From Polaribacter sejongensis (GTDB taxonomy: Bacteria > Bacteroidota > Bacteroidia > Flavobacteriales > Flavobacteriaceae), in assembly GCF_038024065.1 (NCBI RefSeq), contig NZ_CP150667.1, positions 558,001 through 622,000 of the forward strand: a stretch of DNA of 64,000 nucleotides, written 5' to 3'. The translations under genes were made by a program, and so were the position numbers. The notes beneath the pieces are model-generated. The model saw only the letters and a list, made by a program, of their open reading frames with translations, searched no databases and was not told the origin of the DNA. This document shows, piece by piece, positions 54,295 to 62,504 of this stretch; positions within the stretch are counted from its first letter, which is position 1, and every line of letters begins with the position of its first letter.

Positions 54295-54834
54295 ATGAAA
54301 ACAATTGCAAGGTTTATATTATTTACCATATTAGGATGGAAACTAGAAAACGATTTTCCTAAAGAACCTAAAAAATATGTTGTTATTGCAGCACCACATA
54401 CAAGTTGGTTAGATTTTCCAATAGCAATTTTATCTAGAATGTCTTCTGGAACTATGGTTCACTTTATTGGTAAATCTTCTCTTTTTAAAGGTCCGTTTGG
54501 CTTTTTCTTTAAAATGTTAGGAGGAACACCTGTAGACAGAACTAAAAGCACAAATATGGTAGATGCCGTTATTGATGTGTTTAATAATAAGGAAGAATTC
54601 AGGTTAGGAATTTCGCCTGAAGGAACCAGAAAAAAAGTAGATAAATGGAAAACAGGGTTCTACTATATTGCAAAAGGAGCAAATGTTCCTATTGTTATGG
54701 CAACCTTAGACTTTAAAAATAAGAAGATAAAAATATCTAATCCTTATTATACAACAGCAAGTATAGATGCTGATTTTGAGGTGTTTCACTCATTCTTTAA
54801 AGACGTAAAGGGGAAAAACCCTGAATTATTTTAA
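54295..54834 (+). CDS. 1-acyl-sn-glycerol-3-phosphate acyltransferase-like protein
   Basis: A 179-residue PlsC-type acyltransferase, short for the family. The H-x4-D motif is HTSWLD, the substrate motif is GGTPVDRTKS and the third is SPEGTRKK. It would acylate lysophosphatidate or another glycerolipid or sugar at the inner membrane. I choose the ATG at 54295 (MKTIARFILFTI), since the first five codons of the longer frame overlap TATCTTTA, a near -7 promoter box. Terminator follows at 54953. Small bacterial PlsC-like proteins often modify lipids other than phosphatidate. Confidence 0.88.
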   Translation: MKTIARFILFTILGWKLENDFPKEPKKYVVIAAPHTSWLDFPIAILSRMSSGTMVHFIGKSSLFKGPFGFFFKMLGGTPVDRTKSTNMVDAVIDVFNNKEEFRLGISPEGTRKKVDKWKTGFYYIAKGANVPIVMATLDFKNKKIKISNPYYTTASIDADFEVFHSFFKDVKGKNPELF

Positions 54835-54952
54835 TTATTTGGTTTGTTTTATAAAAAAGATTATATTTGTGTGTTACATATAATTATTGATAGAGATTAG
54901 GGGCTTTATTTTTAAGAAATATGTTACGCAAATAGTATCATGCTATGATATG

Positions 54953-54984
54953 GAGTCTTCAGGATACTGAAGACTCTTTTTTTT
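54953..54984 (+). terminator. Terminator 120 bases after the acyltransferase gene
   Basis: Perfect arms GAGTCTTCAG and CTGAAGACTC with loop GATA and eight T. Confidence 0.88.
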
Positions 54985-56224
54985 ATGCAAACTTCACCGA
55001 AATTTTCTCTGCAATTCCTACAATTACTTCTGTTGCTTTCACCATAGATTCTACAGGTACATACTCATATCTACCATGAAAATTATGTCCGCCAGCAAAA
55101 ATATTAGGACAAGGCAAACCTTTAAATGATAATTGGGAACCATCTGTACCACCACGAATCGCTTTAATTAAAGGTGTAATTCCTAAATCTGTCATTACTT
55201 CTTCTGCAATATCTACAATATGCATTACTGGAGTAATTTTTTCTTTCATATTAAAGTACTGATCCTTAATAGTTACTTCAATTAAATCTTGATTGTATCT
55301 TGTATTAAAATCTAACGCAATTTTGTGCATTAAACTTTTTCTTTTTTCAAATAAATCTAAATCATGATCTCTTACAATGTATTCTAAAACAGTTTTTTCT
55401 ACATTTCCATTGATATCATGTAAATGGAAAAAACCTTCATAACCTTCTGTTCTTTGCGGAATCTCGTTTGTTGGAAGCGCTGTAATAAATTCATTAGCAA
55501 TTAGCATAGAATTGATCATTTTACCTTTTGCATATCCTGGATGTACAATTTTACCAGTAATGGTTACTATTGCTCCGGCAGCATTAAAATTCTCATATTC
55601 TAATTCTCCAATCTGACTTCCATCCATGGTGTAAGCCCATTCTGCACCAAATTTATCAACATCAAACATGTGTGCACCTTTACCAACTTCTTCATCTGGT
55701 GTAAAACAAATTCTAATTTTACCGTGTTTAATTTCTGGATGCTGAATTAGATATTCCATCGCGGTTACAATTTCTGTTACTCCGGCTTTATCATCTGCAC
55801 CTAGAAGGGTAGTACCATCCGTTGTAATAATCGTTTGACCTTTATACTGTAATAAATCATCAAAATAATCTGGAGATAAAACGATGTTTTCCTCTACATT
55901 TAAAATAATATTATTGCCTTGATAATTTTCTACAATTTGAGGTTTTACATTTTTACCTGTAAAATCTGGACTCGTATCTATATGCGCAACAAAACCAATA
56001 GTTGGCACTTCATAATCTAAATTACTTGGTAAAGTTGCCATAATGTAGCAATTGGCATCTAAATCTACCTCTTTCATACCAATTTGTTTTAGTTCTTCGA
56101 CTAATACATTGGCTAAATCCCATTGTTTTTCAGTACTCGGAAAAGCAGGATTGTTAGGGTCTGACTCTGTGTCAATCGTTACGTATTTTATAAATCTATC
56201 GGTAATATGTTGTTTTTCAATCAT
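54983..56224 (-). CDS. pepT: Peptidase T (tripeptide aminopeptidase)
   Basis: A 413-residue M20-family zinc aminopeptidase that removes the N-terminal residue from tripeptides in the cytoplasm. The N-terminus KYVTIDTESDPNNPAFPSTEKQ is characteristic. Metal ligands are in GFVAHIDTSPD, LLGADDKAG and CFTPDEEVGKGA, and the dimer/substrate part has HPGYAKGKM and IRGGTDGSQLSFKGLPCPN. The broken lipoprotein gene starts its downstream end one base away, on the same strand, and may share a transcript. Confidence 0.96.
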   Translation of the reverse strand: MIEKQHITDRFIKYVTIDTESDPNNPAFPSTEKQWDLANVLVEELKQIGMKEVDLDANCYIMATLPSNLDYEVPTIGFVAHIDTSPDFTGKNVKPQIVENYQGNNIILNVEENIVLSPDYFDDLLQYKGQTIITTDGTTLLGADDKAGVTEIVTAMEYLIQHPEIKHGKIRICFTPDEEVGKGAHMFDVDKFGAEWAYTMDGSQIGELEYENFNAAGAIVTITGKIVHPGYAKGKMINSMLIANEFITALPTNEIPQRTEGYEGFFHLHDINGNVEKTVLEYIVRDHDLDLFEKRKSLMHKIALDFNTRYNQDLIEVTIKDQYFNMKEKITPVMHIVDIAEEVMTDLGITPLIKAIRGGTDGSQLSFKGLPCPNIFAGGHNFHGRYEYVPVESMVKATEVIVGIAEKISVKFA

Positions 56225-56225
56225 T

Positions 56226-56847
56226 TTATTGAATGTTTTTAATTTTTTCCATCAATGCAAGTGCGTTGCATAATCTTTTATTCACTAAATAATCTCCATA
56301 AACTTCTGCCTTTGCAAGTATAAAGTTCTGGTCGTTTATTTTAATAAATACATGGCAAACTTGGTAATCAAATTTTCCTTTTTTACCTTTTGAAACTGTG
56401 TAATAAGAAGGCTTTTCTAAAAAAGTAGTCTCTTCAGATTTTATGTTGATAAGACTTTTTGATATCTCTTCTTGCTCTCGTTCTTGTTTAAAAGACGTAT
56501 CAAAATTAATGCTTTTATTGATAAATGTAACATCTAAAAGCAAAGATTCTGTTAATTGTTTGGTAGTATCTGCTGTATAAATAGAAGATTGTATATTCTA
56601 AAAGCAAAGATTCTGTTAATTGTTTGGTAGTATCTGCTGTATAAATAGAAGATTGTATATCGTCATAATACAAGTTTGTTTTCCATGATTTTGGTAACTC
56701 AAGAGAAAACAAATTTTTAACGTCTTTTACTTCTTCTAAGTCCTTAAAAGTAGTGGGTTTACAATTAAAATGCTTATGAATTTCTGTTTGATGTGAACAA
56801 GAAAAAAAGACCAGTGAAGCGAGTATTATGAAAAGAATATTCTTCAT
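56226..56847 (-). pseudogene. Lipoprotein gene disrupted by a 64-bp tandem duplication
   Basis: The reading frame starts at 56847 with a lipoprotein signal (MKNILFIILASLVFFSC, Cys17 as lipidation site). It is shifted out of frame by a perfect 64-base duplication (56533-56660), so the first part stops at 56515, while the rest continues in another frame to 56226. Removing one copy leaves 558 bases and a continuous 185-residue protein (QLTESLLL joins DVTFINKSINFD). I do not recognise the family; the C-terminal part (VCHVFIKINDQNFILAKAEVYGDYLVNKRLCNALALM) resembles a small periplasmic protein. Since 64 is not a multiple of three, the gene is off unless one copy is lost, which slippage or recombination could do. 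Confidence 0.75.
56533..56660. repeat. Perfect 64-bp direct tandem duplication
   Basis: Bases 56533-56596 and 56597-56660 are identical, starting TCTAAAAGCAAAGATTC and ending GATTGTATAT. The flanking bases differ, so the unit is exactly 64 bases. Confidence 0.95.
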
Positions 56848-56877
56848 GAAAAATATTTAGAGATATTAAAGGTAACT

Positions 56878-57615
56878 TTATTTTAAAATTGGTTTTAAAA
56901 CAGTCCAAACATTTTTAGCCAATATTTGATGTCCTTCTTTTGTAGGATGAATACCGTCTTTTTGATTTAAATCTGAGATACCTCCTACATTTTCTAATAA
57001 AAAAGGAATTAAATACAAATCGTTTCTTGTTGCTAAATCAGGAAACATATTTTTAAATTCAGTAGTATATTCTTGTCCCATATTTGGTGGAATTTGCATT
57101 CCGGCTAATACAATAATTGTTTCTGGATATTTCTCTTTTACAGCATCTATAATATCTTGTAAATTCTCTTTAGATTGTTTTAAAGGCACACCTCTTAAAC
57201 CATCATTTGCACCTAATTCTAATATAAAAATAGTAGGTTTTTGATTCAGCACCCAATCAATTCTGTTTTTTCCGCCAGATGTAGTTTCTCCACTAACGCC
57301 AGAATTTACAATGCTATAATTCAACTGTAAAGAGTCTATTTTCTGCTGAATAATTCCTGGGAAAGCATCGTTTACATCTTCTAAACCATAACCTGCCGTT
57401 AAACTATCACCAAAAAATACAATTGTTTTTACACTACTATTTTCAGTCTGATTGGTTTCAGTTTTAGAAGTGGTTGTTTCTAGAGTTGTTGCCTTTTTAG
57501 AAGTATCTTGTTTGCAAGAAAACATGAATATCAGTAAAAAAATACAACAAAATTTTAAGAAAACCTTTTGAGATATATGGTTGATATGTATAAGCAATTG
57601 ATTATTTTTCAACAT
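56878..57615 (-). CDS. TesA-like SGNH/GDSL esterase, lipoprotein
   Basis: A 245-residue lipoprotein with a lipobox around Cys34 (LLIFMFSCKQ) and a Ser/Thr-rich linker. The SGNH core holds block I VFFGDSLTAGYG, block II NSGVSGETTSGG, block III ELGANDGLRGV and block V DGIHPTKEGH, giving the Ser, Gly, Asn and Asp-His residues. It is related to E. coli TesA, an arylesterase and thioesterase of the periplasm. It is divergent from the ABC transporter pair with only 33 bases between starts, the same order as tesA-ybbA-ybbP in E. coli. Confidence 0.9.
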   Translation of the reverse strand: MLKNNQLLIHINHISQKVFLKFCCIFLLIFMFSCKQDTSKKATTLETTTSKTETNQTENSSVKTIVFFGDSLTAGYGLEDVNDAFPGIIQQKIDSLQLNYSIVNSGVSGETTSGGKNRIDWVLNQKPTIFILELGANDGLRGVPLKQSKENLQDIIDAVKEKYPETIIVLAGMQIPPNMGQEYTTEFKNMFPDLATRNDLYLIPFLLENVGGISDLNQKDGIHPTKEGHQILAKNVWTVLKPILK

Positions 57616-57648
57616 CGGAATATTTTAGTAAAAAATTAAATAAAAGTA

Positions 57649-58344
57649 ATGTCAAATATATTAAAGATTAATGATTTAGAGAAAACTTATACGAGCGGTT
57701 CTAAAAAATTAACAGTAATTAGCAATATCTCGTTTGAAGTAGAAAAAGGAAGTATTTTTTCTATTGTTGGGCCTTCTGGAAGTGGAAAAACGACTTTATT
57801 AGGTTTGTGTGCAGGTTTAGATTATCCAACTGCTGGAACTATTGAGTTGTGCGGCACTTCTTTACAAGATTTGAATGAAGATGAACGTGCGGCATTACGT
57901 AATAAAGAAGTCGGATTTATTTTTCAGAATTTTCAATTATTACCTACGTTAACTGCTTTAGAAAATGTGATTGTTCCTTTAGAATTACAAGGTGAAAAAA
58001 ATGCGGCAAAATTTGGAACAGCTTTGTTAGAGAAAGTAGGATTGGAAAGTCGTTTACATCATTATCCATCGCAATTGTCTGGTGGAGAGCAACAAAGAGT
58101 TGCTTTGGCAAGGGCGTTTGCTAACAGACCTTCTATTTTATTTGCAGATGAACCAACTGGTAATTTAGATGAAGAAACTGGCGAAAAGGTCATTCAATTA
58201 TTGTTTGAATTGAACAAAGAAGCGGGCACTACTTTAATTATTATTACACACGATTTAGATTTAGCAAACAGAACGCAACAGATTTTACGATTAAAAGGTG
58301 GTAAGATTATTTCTAACGAAAAAACCAACACTATTAATGCGTAA
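57649..58344 (+). CDS. ABC transporter ATP-binding protein (YbbA/LolD type)
   Basis: A 231-residue MacB/LolD-type ATPase. Walker A is [24 protein letters not shown], the Q-loop is [18 protein letters not shown], the signature is [15 protein letters not shown] and Walker B is [16 protein letters not shown]. It should power the permease encoded directly downstream, whose ATG overlaps its last eight bases. Together with the TesA-like gene next door this resembles the YbbAP exporter locus, whose substrate is unknown. Confidence 0.93.
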   Translation: MSNILKINDLEKTYTSGSKKLTVISNISFEVEKGSIFSIVGPSGSGKTTLLGLCAGLDYPTAGTIELCGTSLQDLNEDERAALRNKEVGFIFQNFQLLPTLTALENVIVPLELQGEKNAAKFGTALLEKVGLESRLHHYPSQLSGGEQQRVALARAFANRPSILFADEPTGNLDEETGEKVIQLLFELNKEAGTTLIIITHDLDLANRTQQILRLKGGKIISNEKTNTINA

Positions 58345-60874
58345 AATGACTTCAAAATTAAATTTTAAGTGGCTATTAAAAATGGCTTGGAGAGACGGAA
58401 AAGCAAGCCTTTCTAGGTTAATGCTTTTTATGGCATCTATTATTTTAGGTATTGCAGCCGTGGTTTCTATTCAGTTATTTAGTGACAATTTAAAGCAAAA
58501 CATAAAGCTACAGTCGAAATCCTTAATGGGGGCCGATTTTATTATTGATAGCAAACAAATACCATCAGAAAAAGTACAAGCAATTATAGATTCTTTAGGC
58601 GCAGATGCATCTGAAGTCAACTTTGTTTCTATGGCTGCTTTCCCTAAAAATGATGGGACAAAATTAGTGAAAGTTAGGGCTATGGAAGGTGATTTTCCGT
58701 TTTACGGAGATTTATCTACCGAACCTGAAAATGCTGGTACAAAATATCAAGAATTAGGAGGCGCTTTGGTAGATGCTACCTTGCTTTTACAATATAATAT
58801 AAACCCAGGAGATTCTATTAAATTAGGTAAAACTACGTTTGAAATTATTGGTGCTTTAAAATCAATTCCGGGTAGTACAGCAATTTCTTCTTCTGTAGCT
58901 CCAGCGGTATTAATTCCGTTTCGCTTTGTTGAAGAAACTGGGTTATTACAATTAGGAAGCAGAAAAGAATACCAATATTTTTTCGAAGATCCTACAATGG
59001 ATTTAGTTACTTTAGAGAACAAAATAGATCCTATTCTTAAAACAGAAAATGCAGATTTAGATACGCATACAGGTACCAGTGAACGCTTAGGCAGAAGGTA
59101 CGATAATGTGAGTCGCTTTTTAAATTTAGTTGCTTTTATTGCCCTTTTATTAGGTTGTATTGGTATTGCAAGTTCTGTGCATATTTACATTAAAGAAAAG
59201 CTTAAAAATGTAGCCGTTTTAAAATGTTTAGGAGCTTCTAGAAAACAAACTTTTTTAATTTATTTGATCCAAATTATCGGAATTGGGTTGATTGGCGGTT
59301 TAATTGGTGCTGTTATTGGAGTTAGTTTACAATATGCTTTTCCGTATCTATTACAAGATTTTTTACCTTTTGACGTTGCTATTTCAATTTCTGCACAACC
59401 TATATTAATGGGAGTTACTTTAGGTGTTTTAATGTCGGTTTTATTTGCATTATTACCTTTGTTAGGCACTTGGTATGTATCACCTTTAGAGGTTTTAAGA
59501 GGTTCTGAAGACAATTTACAAAAACCTAAAAAAGCACGAATTGCAGTAGTATTCTTAATTCTACTTTTTATCTATTTATTTTCTTTTTGGATGTTAAAAG
59601 ATGCCGTAAACGGATTGATTTTTACCGCAGGTATTTTTATCACATTTGCAATTATGGCAGGTGTTGCTAACCTTTTCATCAAATTGATTAAAAAATTCTT
59701 CCCAAGTTCTTGGGGATATACAAAGCGTCAAAGTTTATTGAACTTATTTAGACCGAATAACCAAACAATGGTGCTTGTTTTAGCCATCGGATTGGGAACT
59801 TTTCTAATAAGTACGTTATACTTTACGAAGGATATTTTATTAGCAAAAACATCCATAGAAAATAAAAAGGATGATGCTAATATCATTCTAATGGATATTC
59901 AACAAAAACAAGAAACAGCTATTTTAGAAACTTTTACCAGCAAAGGATTGGAAGTAATTGATAACATACCAATTATTACCATGCGCATGCAAAGTATTCA
60001 GGGTAAAACAGTAAATGAGATTCGGAAAGATTCTACTGTTAAAATGAAAAAATGGATTTTAAACAGAGAATTTAGAGTTACCTACAGAGAAGAATTAGCT
60101 GAAACCGAAGAGATTGTAGAAGGTGAGTGGATAGGAAAATTTATAAATGGAAATCCTATAAATATTTCTATATCCGATAATTTTGCTGAAGATGCCAATT
60201 TAAAAATAGGAGATCCAATTGTTTTTAACATTCAAGGTGTGTTGATGGAAACAGTTGTAGGAAGCATCAGAAAAGTAGATTGGAGTAGTATGAAAGTCAA
60301 TTTTATGATTTTGTTTCCAACGGGAGTTTTAGAAAATGCACCTCAATTTAATGTAATGACGACGCACGTGCCAAATAAAGAAGGTTCTGCGGATTTACAG
60401 AGAGCATTGGTGCAAGAGTTTCCAAATGTTACTATTTTAGATTTGCGTCAGGTTTTTACACTTGTAGAAGATATTTTAGATAAAATCTCTTGGATTATTA
60501 ATTTTATGGCATTTTTTAGCATTTTAACTGGTTTAATTGTGCTGATTGGTTCTGTTAGAAATAGTAAATACCAACGAATTAAAGAAAGTGTTTTACTAAG
60601 AACATTAGGTGCAAAAAGCAAACAGATTTTGCAAATTACAGCTTTAGAATATGTGTATTTAGGTATTTTGGGTAGTTTAACTGGTATTTTATTATCTTTA
60701 GTTGGTAGTCAATTATTAGCTACTTTTATATTTAAAGAACCATTTATACCATCTGCAATTCCGTTTTTAGTTTTTCTACCAGGAATTACATTTTTAGTTG
60801 TGGTGATTGGTTTGAGTAATTTAAAATCGGTTTTAAAAAGTCCACCTTTGGAGGTATTGAGGAAAGAGGCATAG
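58337..60874 (+). CDS. FtsX-like ABC transporter permease (YbbP type)
   Basis: An 845-residue permease from the ATG at 58337, overlapping the ATPase gene by eight bases. It has two FtsX-type units: helix 1 near WRDGKASLSRLMLFMASIILG with a periplasmic domain, then three helices around residues 265-375, more helices near 390-480, a second periplasmic domain, and a C-terminal triplet. YbbP-type permeases are about this length and double. The C-terminus ends LKSPPLEVLRKEA, typical of FtsX/MacB proteins. It probably moves lipids or hydrophobic molecules out of the inner membrane with YbbA. Confidence 0.9.
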   Translation: MRKMTSKLNFKWLLKMAWRDGKASLSRLMLFMASIILGIAAVVSIQLFSDNLKQNIKLQSKSLMGADFIIDSKQIPSEKVQAIIDSLGADASEVNFVSMAAFPKNDGTKLVKVRAMEGDFPFYGDLSTEPENAGTKYQELGGALVDATLLLQYNINPGDSIKLGKTTFEIIGALKSIPGSTAISSSVAPAVLIPFRFVEETGLLQLGSRKEYQYFFEDPTMDLVTLENKIDPILKTENADLDTHTGTSERLGRRYDNVSRFLNLVAFIALLLGCIGIASSVHIYIKEKLKNVAVLKCLGASRKQTFLIYLIQIIGIGLIGGLIGAVIGVSLQYAFPYLLQDFLPFDVAISISAQPILMGVTLGVLMSVLFALLPLLGTWYVSPLEVLRGSEDNLQKPKKARIAVVFLILLFIYLFSFWMLKDAVNGLIFTAGIFITFAIMAGVANLFIKLIKKFFPSSWGYTKRQSLLNLFRPNNQTMVLVLAIGLGTFLISTLYFTKDILLAKTSIENKKDDANIILMDIQQKQETAILETFTSKGLEVIDNIPIITMRMQSIQGKTVNEIRKDSTVKMKKWILNREFRVTYREELAETEEIVEGEWIGKFINGNPINISISDNFAEDANLKIGDPIVFNIQGVLMETVVGSIRKVDWSSMKVNFMILFPTGVLENAPQFNVMTTHVPNKEGSADLQRALVQEFPNVTILDLRQVFTLVEDILDKISWIINFMAFFSILTGLIVLIGSVRNSKYQRIKESVLLRTLGAKSKQILQITALEYVYLGILGSLTGILLSLVGSQLLATFIFKEPFIPSAIPFLVFLPGITFLVVVIGLSNLKSVLKSPPLEVLRKEA

Positions 60875-60919
60875 TGTGTCACTTGTTGAAGTTGTGTTTA
60901 TTAGTTTTTAGATTCTAAA

Positions 60920-60981
60920 CGAGTTCTCGATACAATTTTTCAAAAAAGAAAAATCACTCGAACTGACATTTTTAAAAATGA
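60920..60981. repeat. Imperfect inverted repeat resembling a dispersed flavobacterial repeat
   Basis: AGTTCTCGATACAATTTTTC and GAAAAATCACTCGAACT pair partly around six A; a second near-palindrome (GACATTTTTAAAAATGAC) follows at 60964-60981. The phrase CACTCGAACTGACA recurs reversed near 52148-52159. Confidence 0.5.
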
Positions 60982-61017
60982 CTTTAATGAAATCATTATA
61001 TTATAATTAATAAAAAC

Positions 61018-62400
61018 ATGAATCTGTTTACTTTCCAATATCTTCTTGAAACCAATAAGAAAAGACTGTTAACGAGTTTGTTGTTTTGGTGTTTATGTAT
61101 ATCAATAACAGGTTTTAGTCAAGATGTATCAGATGCTTCAGAAGAAGGTGCTTTGCTTGAAAAAACTATTGAGCAGCCAGCAATTAATTATCCAAGATTT
61201 AAAGCACCAATTTATAATAAGGATAAAGAAAGTTATTCAATTAAAGAAGTTCCGAGTCCAAGAGGTACTGGAATTATAGGCTATGTATCCGATCCAAATG
61301 ATTTGATAGATGCATCCTCAGAAAATCAAATAAACCGATTATTATTTGAGTTAGAGCAAAAATCGTCTGTTGAAGTTGCCGTAGTGGTAATCCCAAGTAT
61401 TGGTAGAGAAATTCCTAAACAATTTGCCGTAGATCTTTTCGAATTATGGGGTATCGGTAAAGCAGATACAGACAACGGATTACTAATTTTAACAGTAATG
61501 GACCAACGCAGAACAGAGTTTGAGGTTGGTTATGGTCTAGAACCTATTTTAACGGACGCTGTTTGCTACCGAATTGGTGTAAATGAAATTGTACCTAATT
61601 TTAAGAATGGAAATTATGGTGAGGGATTGATAAATTCGGTGGTTAGAATCCGTGAGTTTTTAGACAATCCGCAGGTTATTCAGGAAGTTTACGGTACTAG
61701 TATTGTACATCAAAAAGACGACAATTATCAATGGTATCATTATTTTTTATTGGTGTACACTATTATTTGCGCGTTCATGCTGTTTTGGTATGAAGGTGTA
61801 TTATATCAAACCCAAATATCTAAAGACGATTTTTACGATAAGTATAATCGATTGGACGAATTAAAATTAGGATGTCTTATCTTTTTGTTACCATTTCCTT
61901 TATTTTTTATTTCAAAAAAGGTAAAAAAACGCCTGCAAAAATATCGAACAGCTCCTCGTTATAGTAAAGTAAATGGCAAGCTGTTAACTCTTAAAGATGA
62001 ATGGAGAGAAAATAAATTTTTAGAAGCTGCTCAAATTTTAGAAGAAAGGCTCAAATCAACTCGCTATGATGTTTGGGTAACAGAAGATGAAAGCGATATT
62101 CTAATTTTAGAATATGAAGGTATTAATAGCAGAAAATACAGTGATTGCACCAAATGTGGTTATAAAACGTACGGAAAAAAATCATCTAAACTATTAAAAT
62201 CTGCAACGTATGCATCTGCAGGTGAAAGAGTTGATTATTATGAATGTAAAAATTGTAATTATCAAGATGAAAAGATAGTAGTTCTTCCTAAAAAAGTAAG
62301 ACAGACTTCCTCTTCTTCTGGTTCTTCATCATCTTTTTCTTCGTCATCAAGTTTTGGAGGCGGTAGTTCTGGTGGTGGTGGAGCAGGTGTTAGTTGGTAA
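61018..62400 (+). CDS. TPM-domain membrane protein with zinc-ribbon and glycine-serine tail
   Basis: A 460-residue protein with a signal-type helix (LLTSLLFWCLCISITGFSQ) and an extracytoplasmic TPM domain (about 95-225: YVSDPNDLIDASSENQINRLL, AVVVIPSIGREIPKQFAVDLFELWGIGKADTDNGLLI, FEVGYGLEPILTD). Two hydrophobic helices lie near 240-260 and 290-305. Then follow a region with CTKCGYKTYG and YYECKNCNYQ (two CxxC pairs, like a zinc ribbon) and a low-complexity Ser/Gly tail ending FGGGSSGGGGAGVSW. It belongs to the YgcG/TPM group with unknown exact role. Alternative starts exist, but the first ATG gives the best signal. Confidence 0.85.
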   Translation: MNLFTFQYLLETNKKRLLTSLLFWCLCISITGFSQDVSDASEEGALLEKTIEQPAINYPRFKAPIYNKDKESYSIKEVPSPRGTGIIGYVSDPNDLIDASSENQINRLLFELEQKSSVEVAVVVIPSIGREIPKQFAVDLFELWGIGKADTDNGLLILTVMDQRRTEFEVGYGLEPILTDAVCYRIGVNEIVPNFKNGNYGEGLINSVVRIREFLDNPQVIQEVYGTSIVHQKDDNYQWYHYFLLVYTIICAFMLFWYEGVLYQTQISKDDFYDKYNRLDELKLGCLIFLLPFPLFFISKKVKKRLQKYRTAPRYSKVNGKLLTLKDEWRENKFLEAAQILEERLKSTRYDVWVTEDESDILILEYEGINSRKYSDCTKCGYKTYGKKSSKLLKSATYASAGERVDYYECKNCNYQDEKIVVLPKKVRQTSSSSGSSSSFSSSSSFGGGSSGGGGAGVSW

Positions 62401-62504
62401 TCATTTACATCATAAAAAAGGGGGCAAATATTTCGATTTTTGTTATCTTGCACGGTTTTAATTACATGCTTTAATTCAATCAAAATCAGTTTAAATTAAA
62501 ATTT

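Noticed and set aside
58747..59514. Two antisense frames opposite the permease gene
   Set aside because: They are explained as mirrors of membrane-helix codons of the FtsX-like protein.
62280..62400. Serine and glycine codon run as a frameshift or sequencing error
   Set aside because: The frame stays open to the stop, and such tails are known in TPM-domain proteins.
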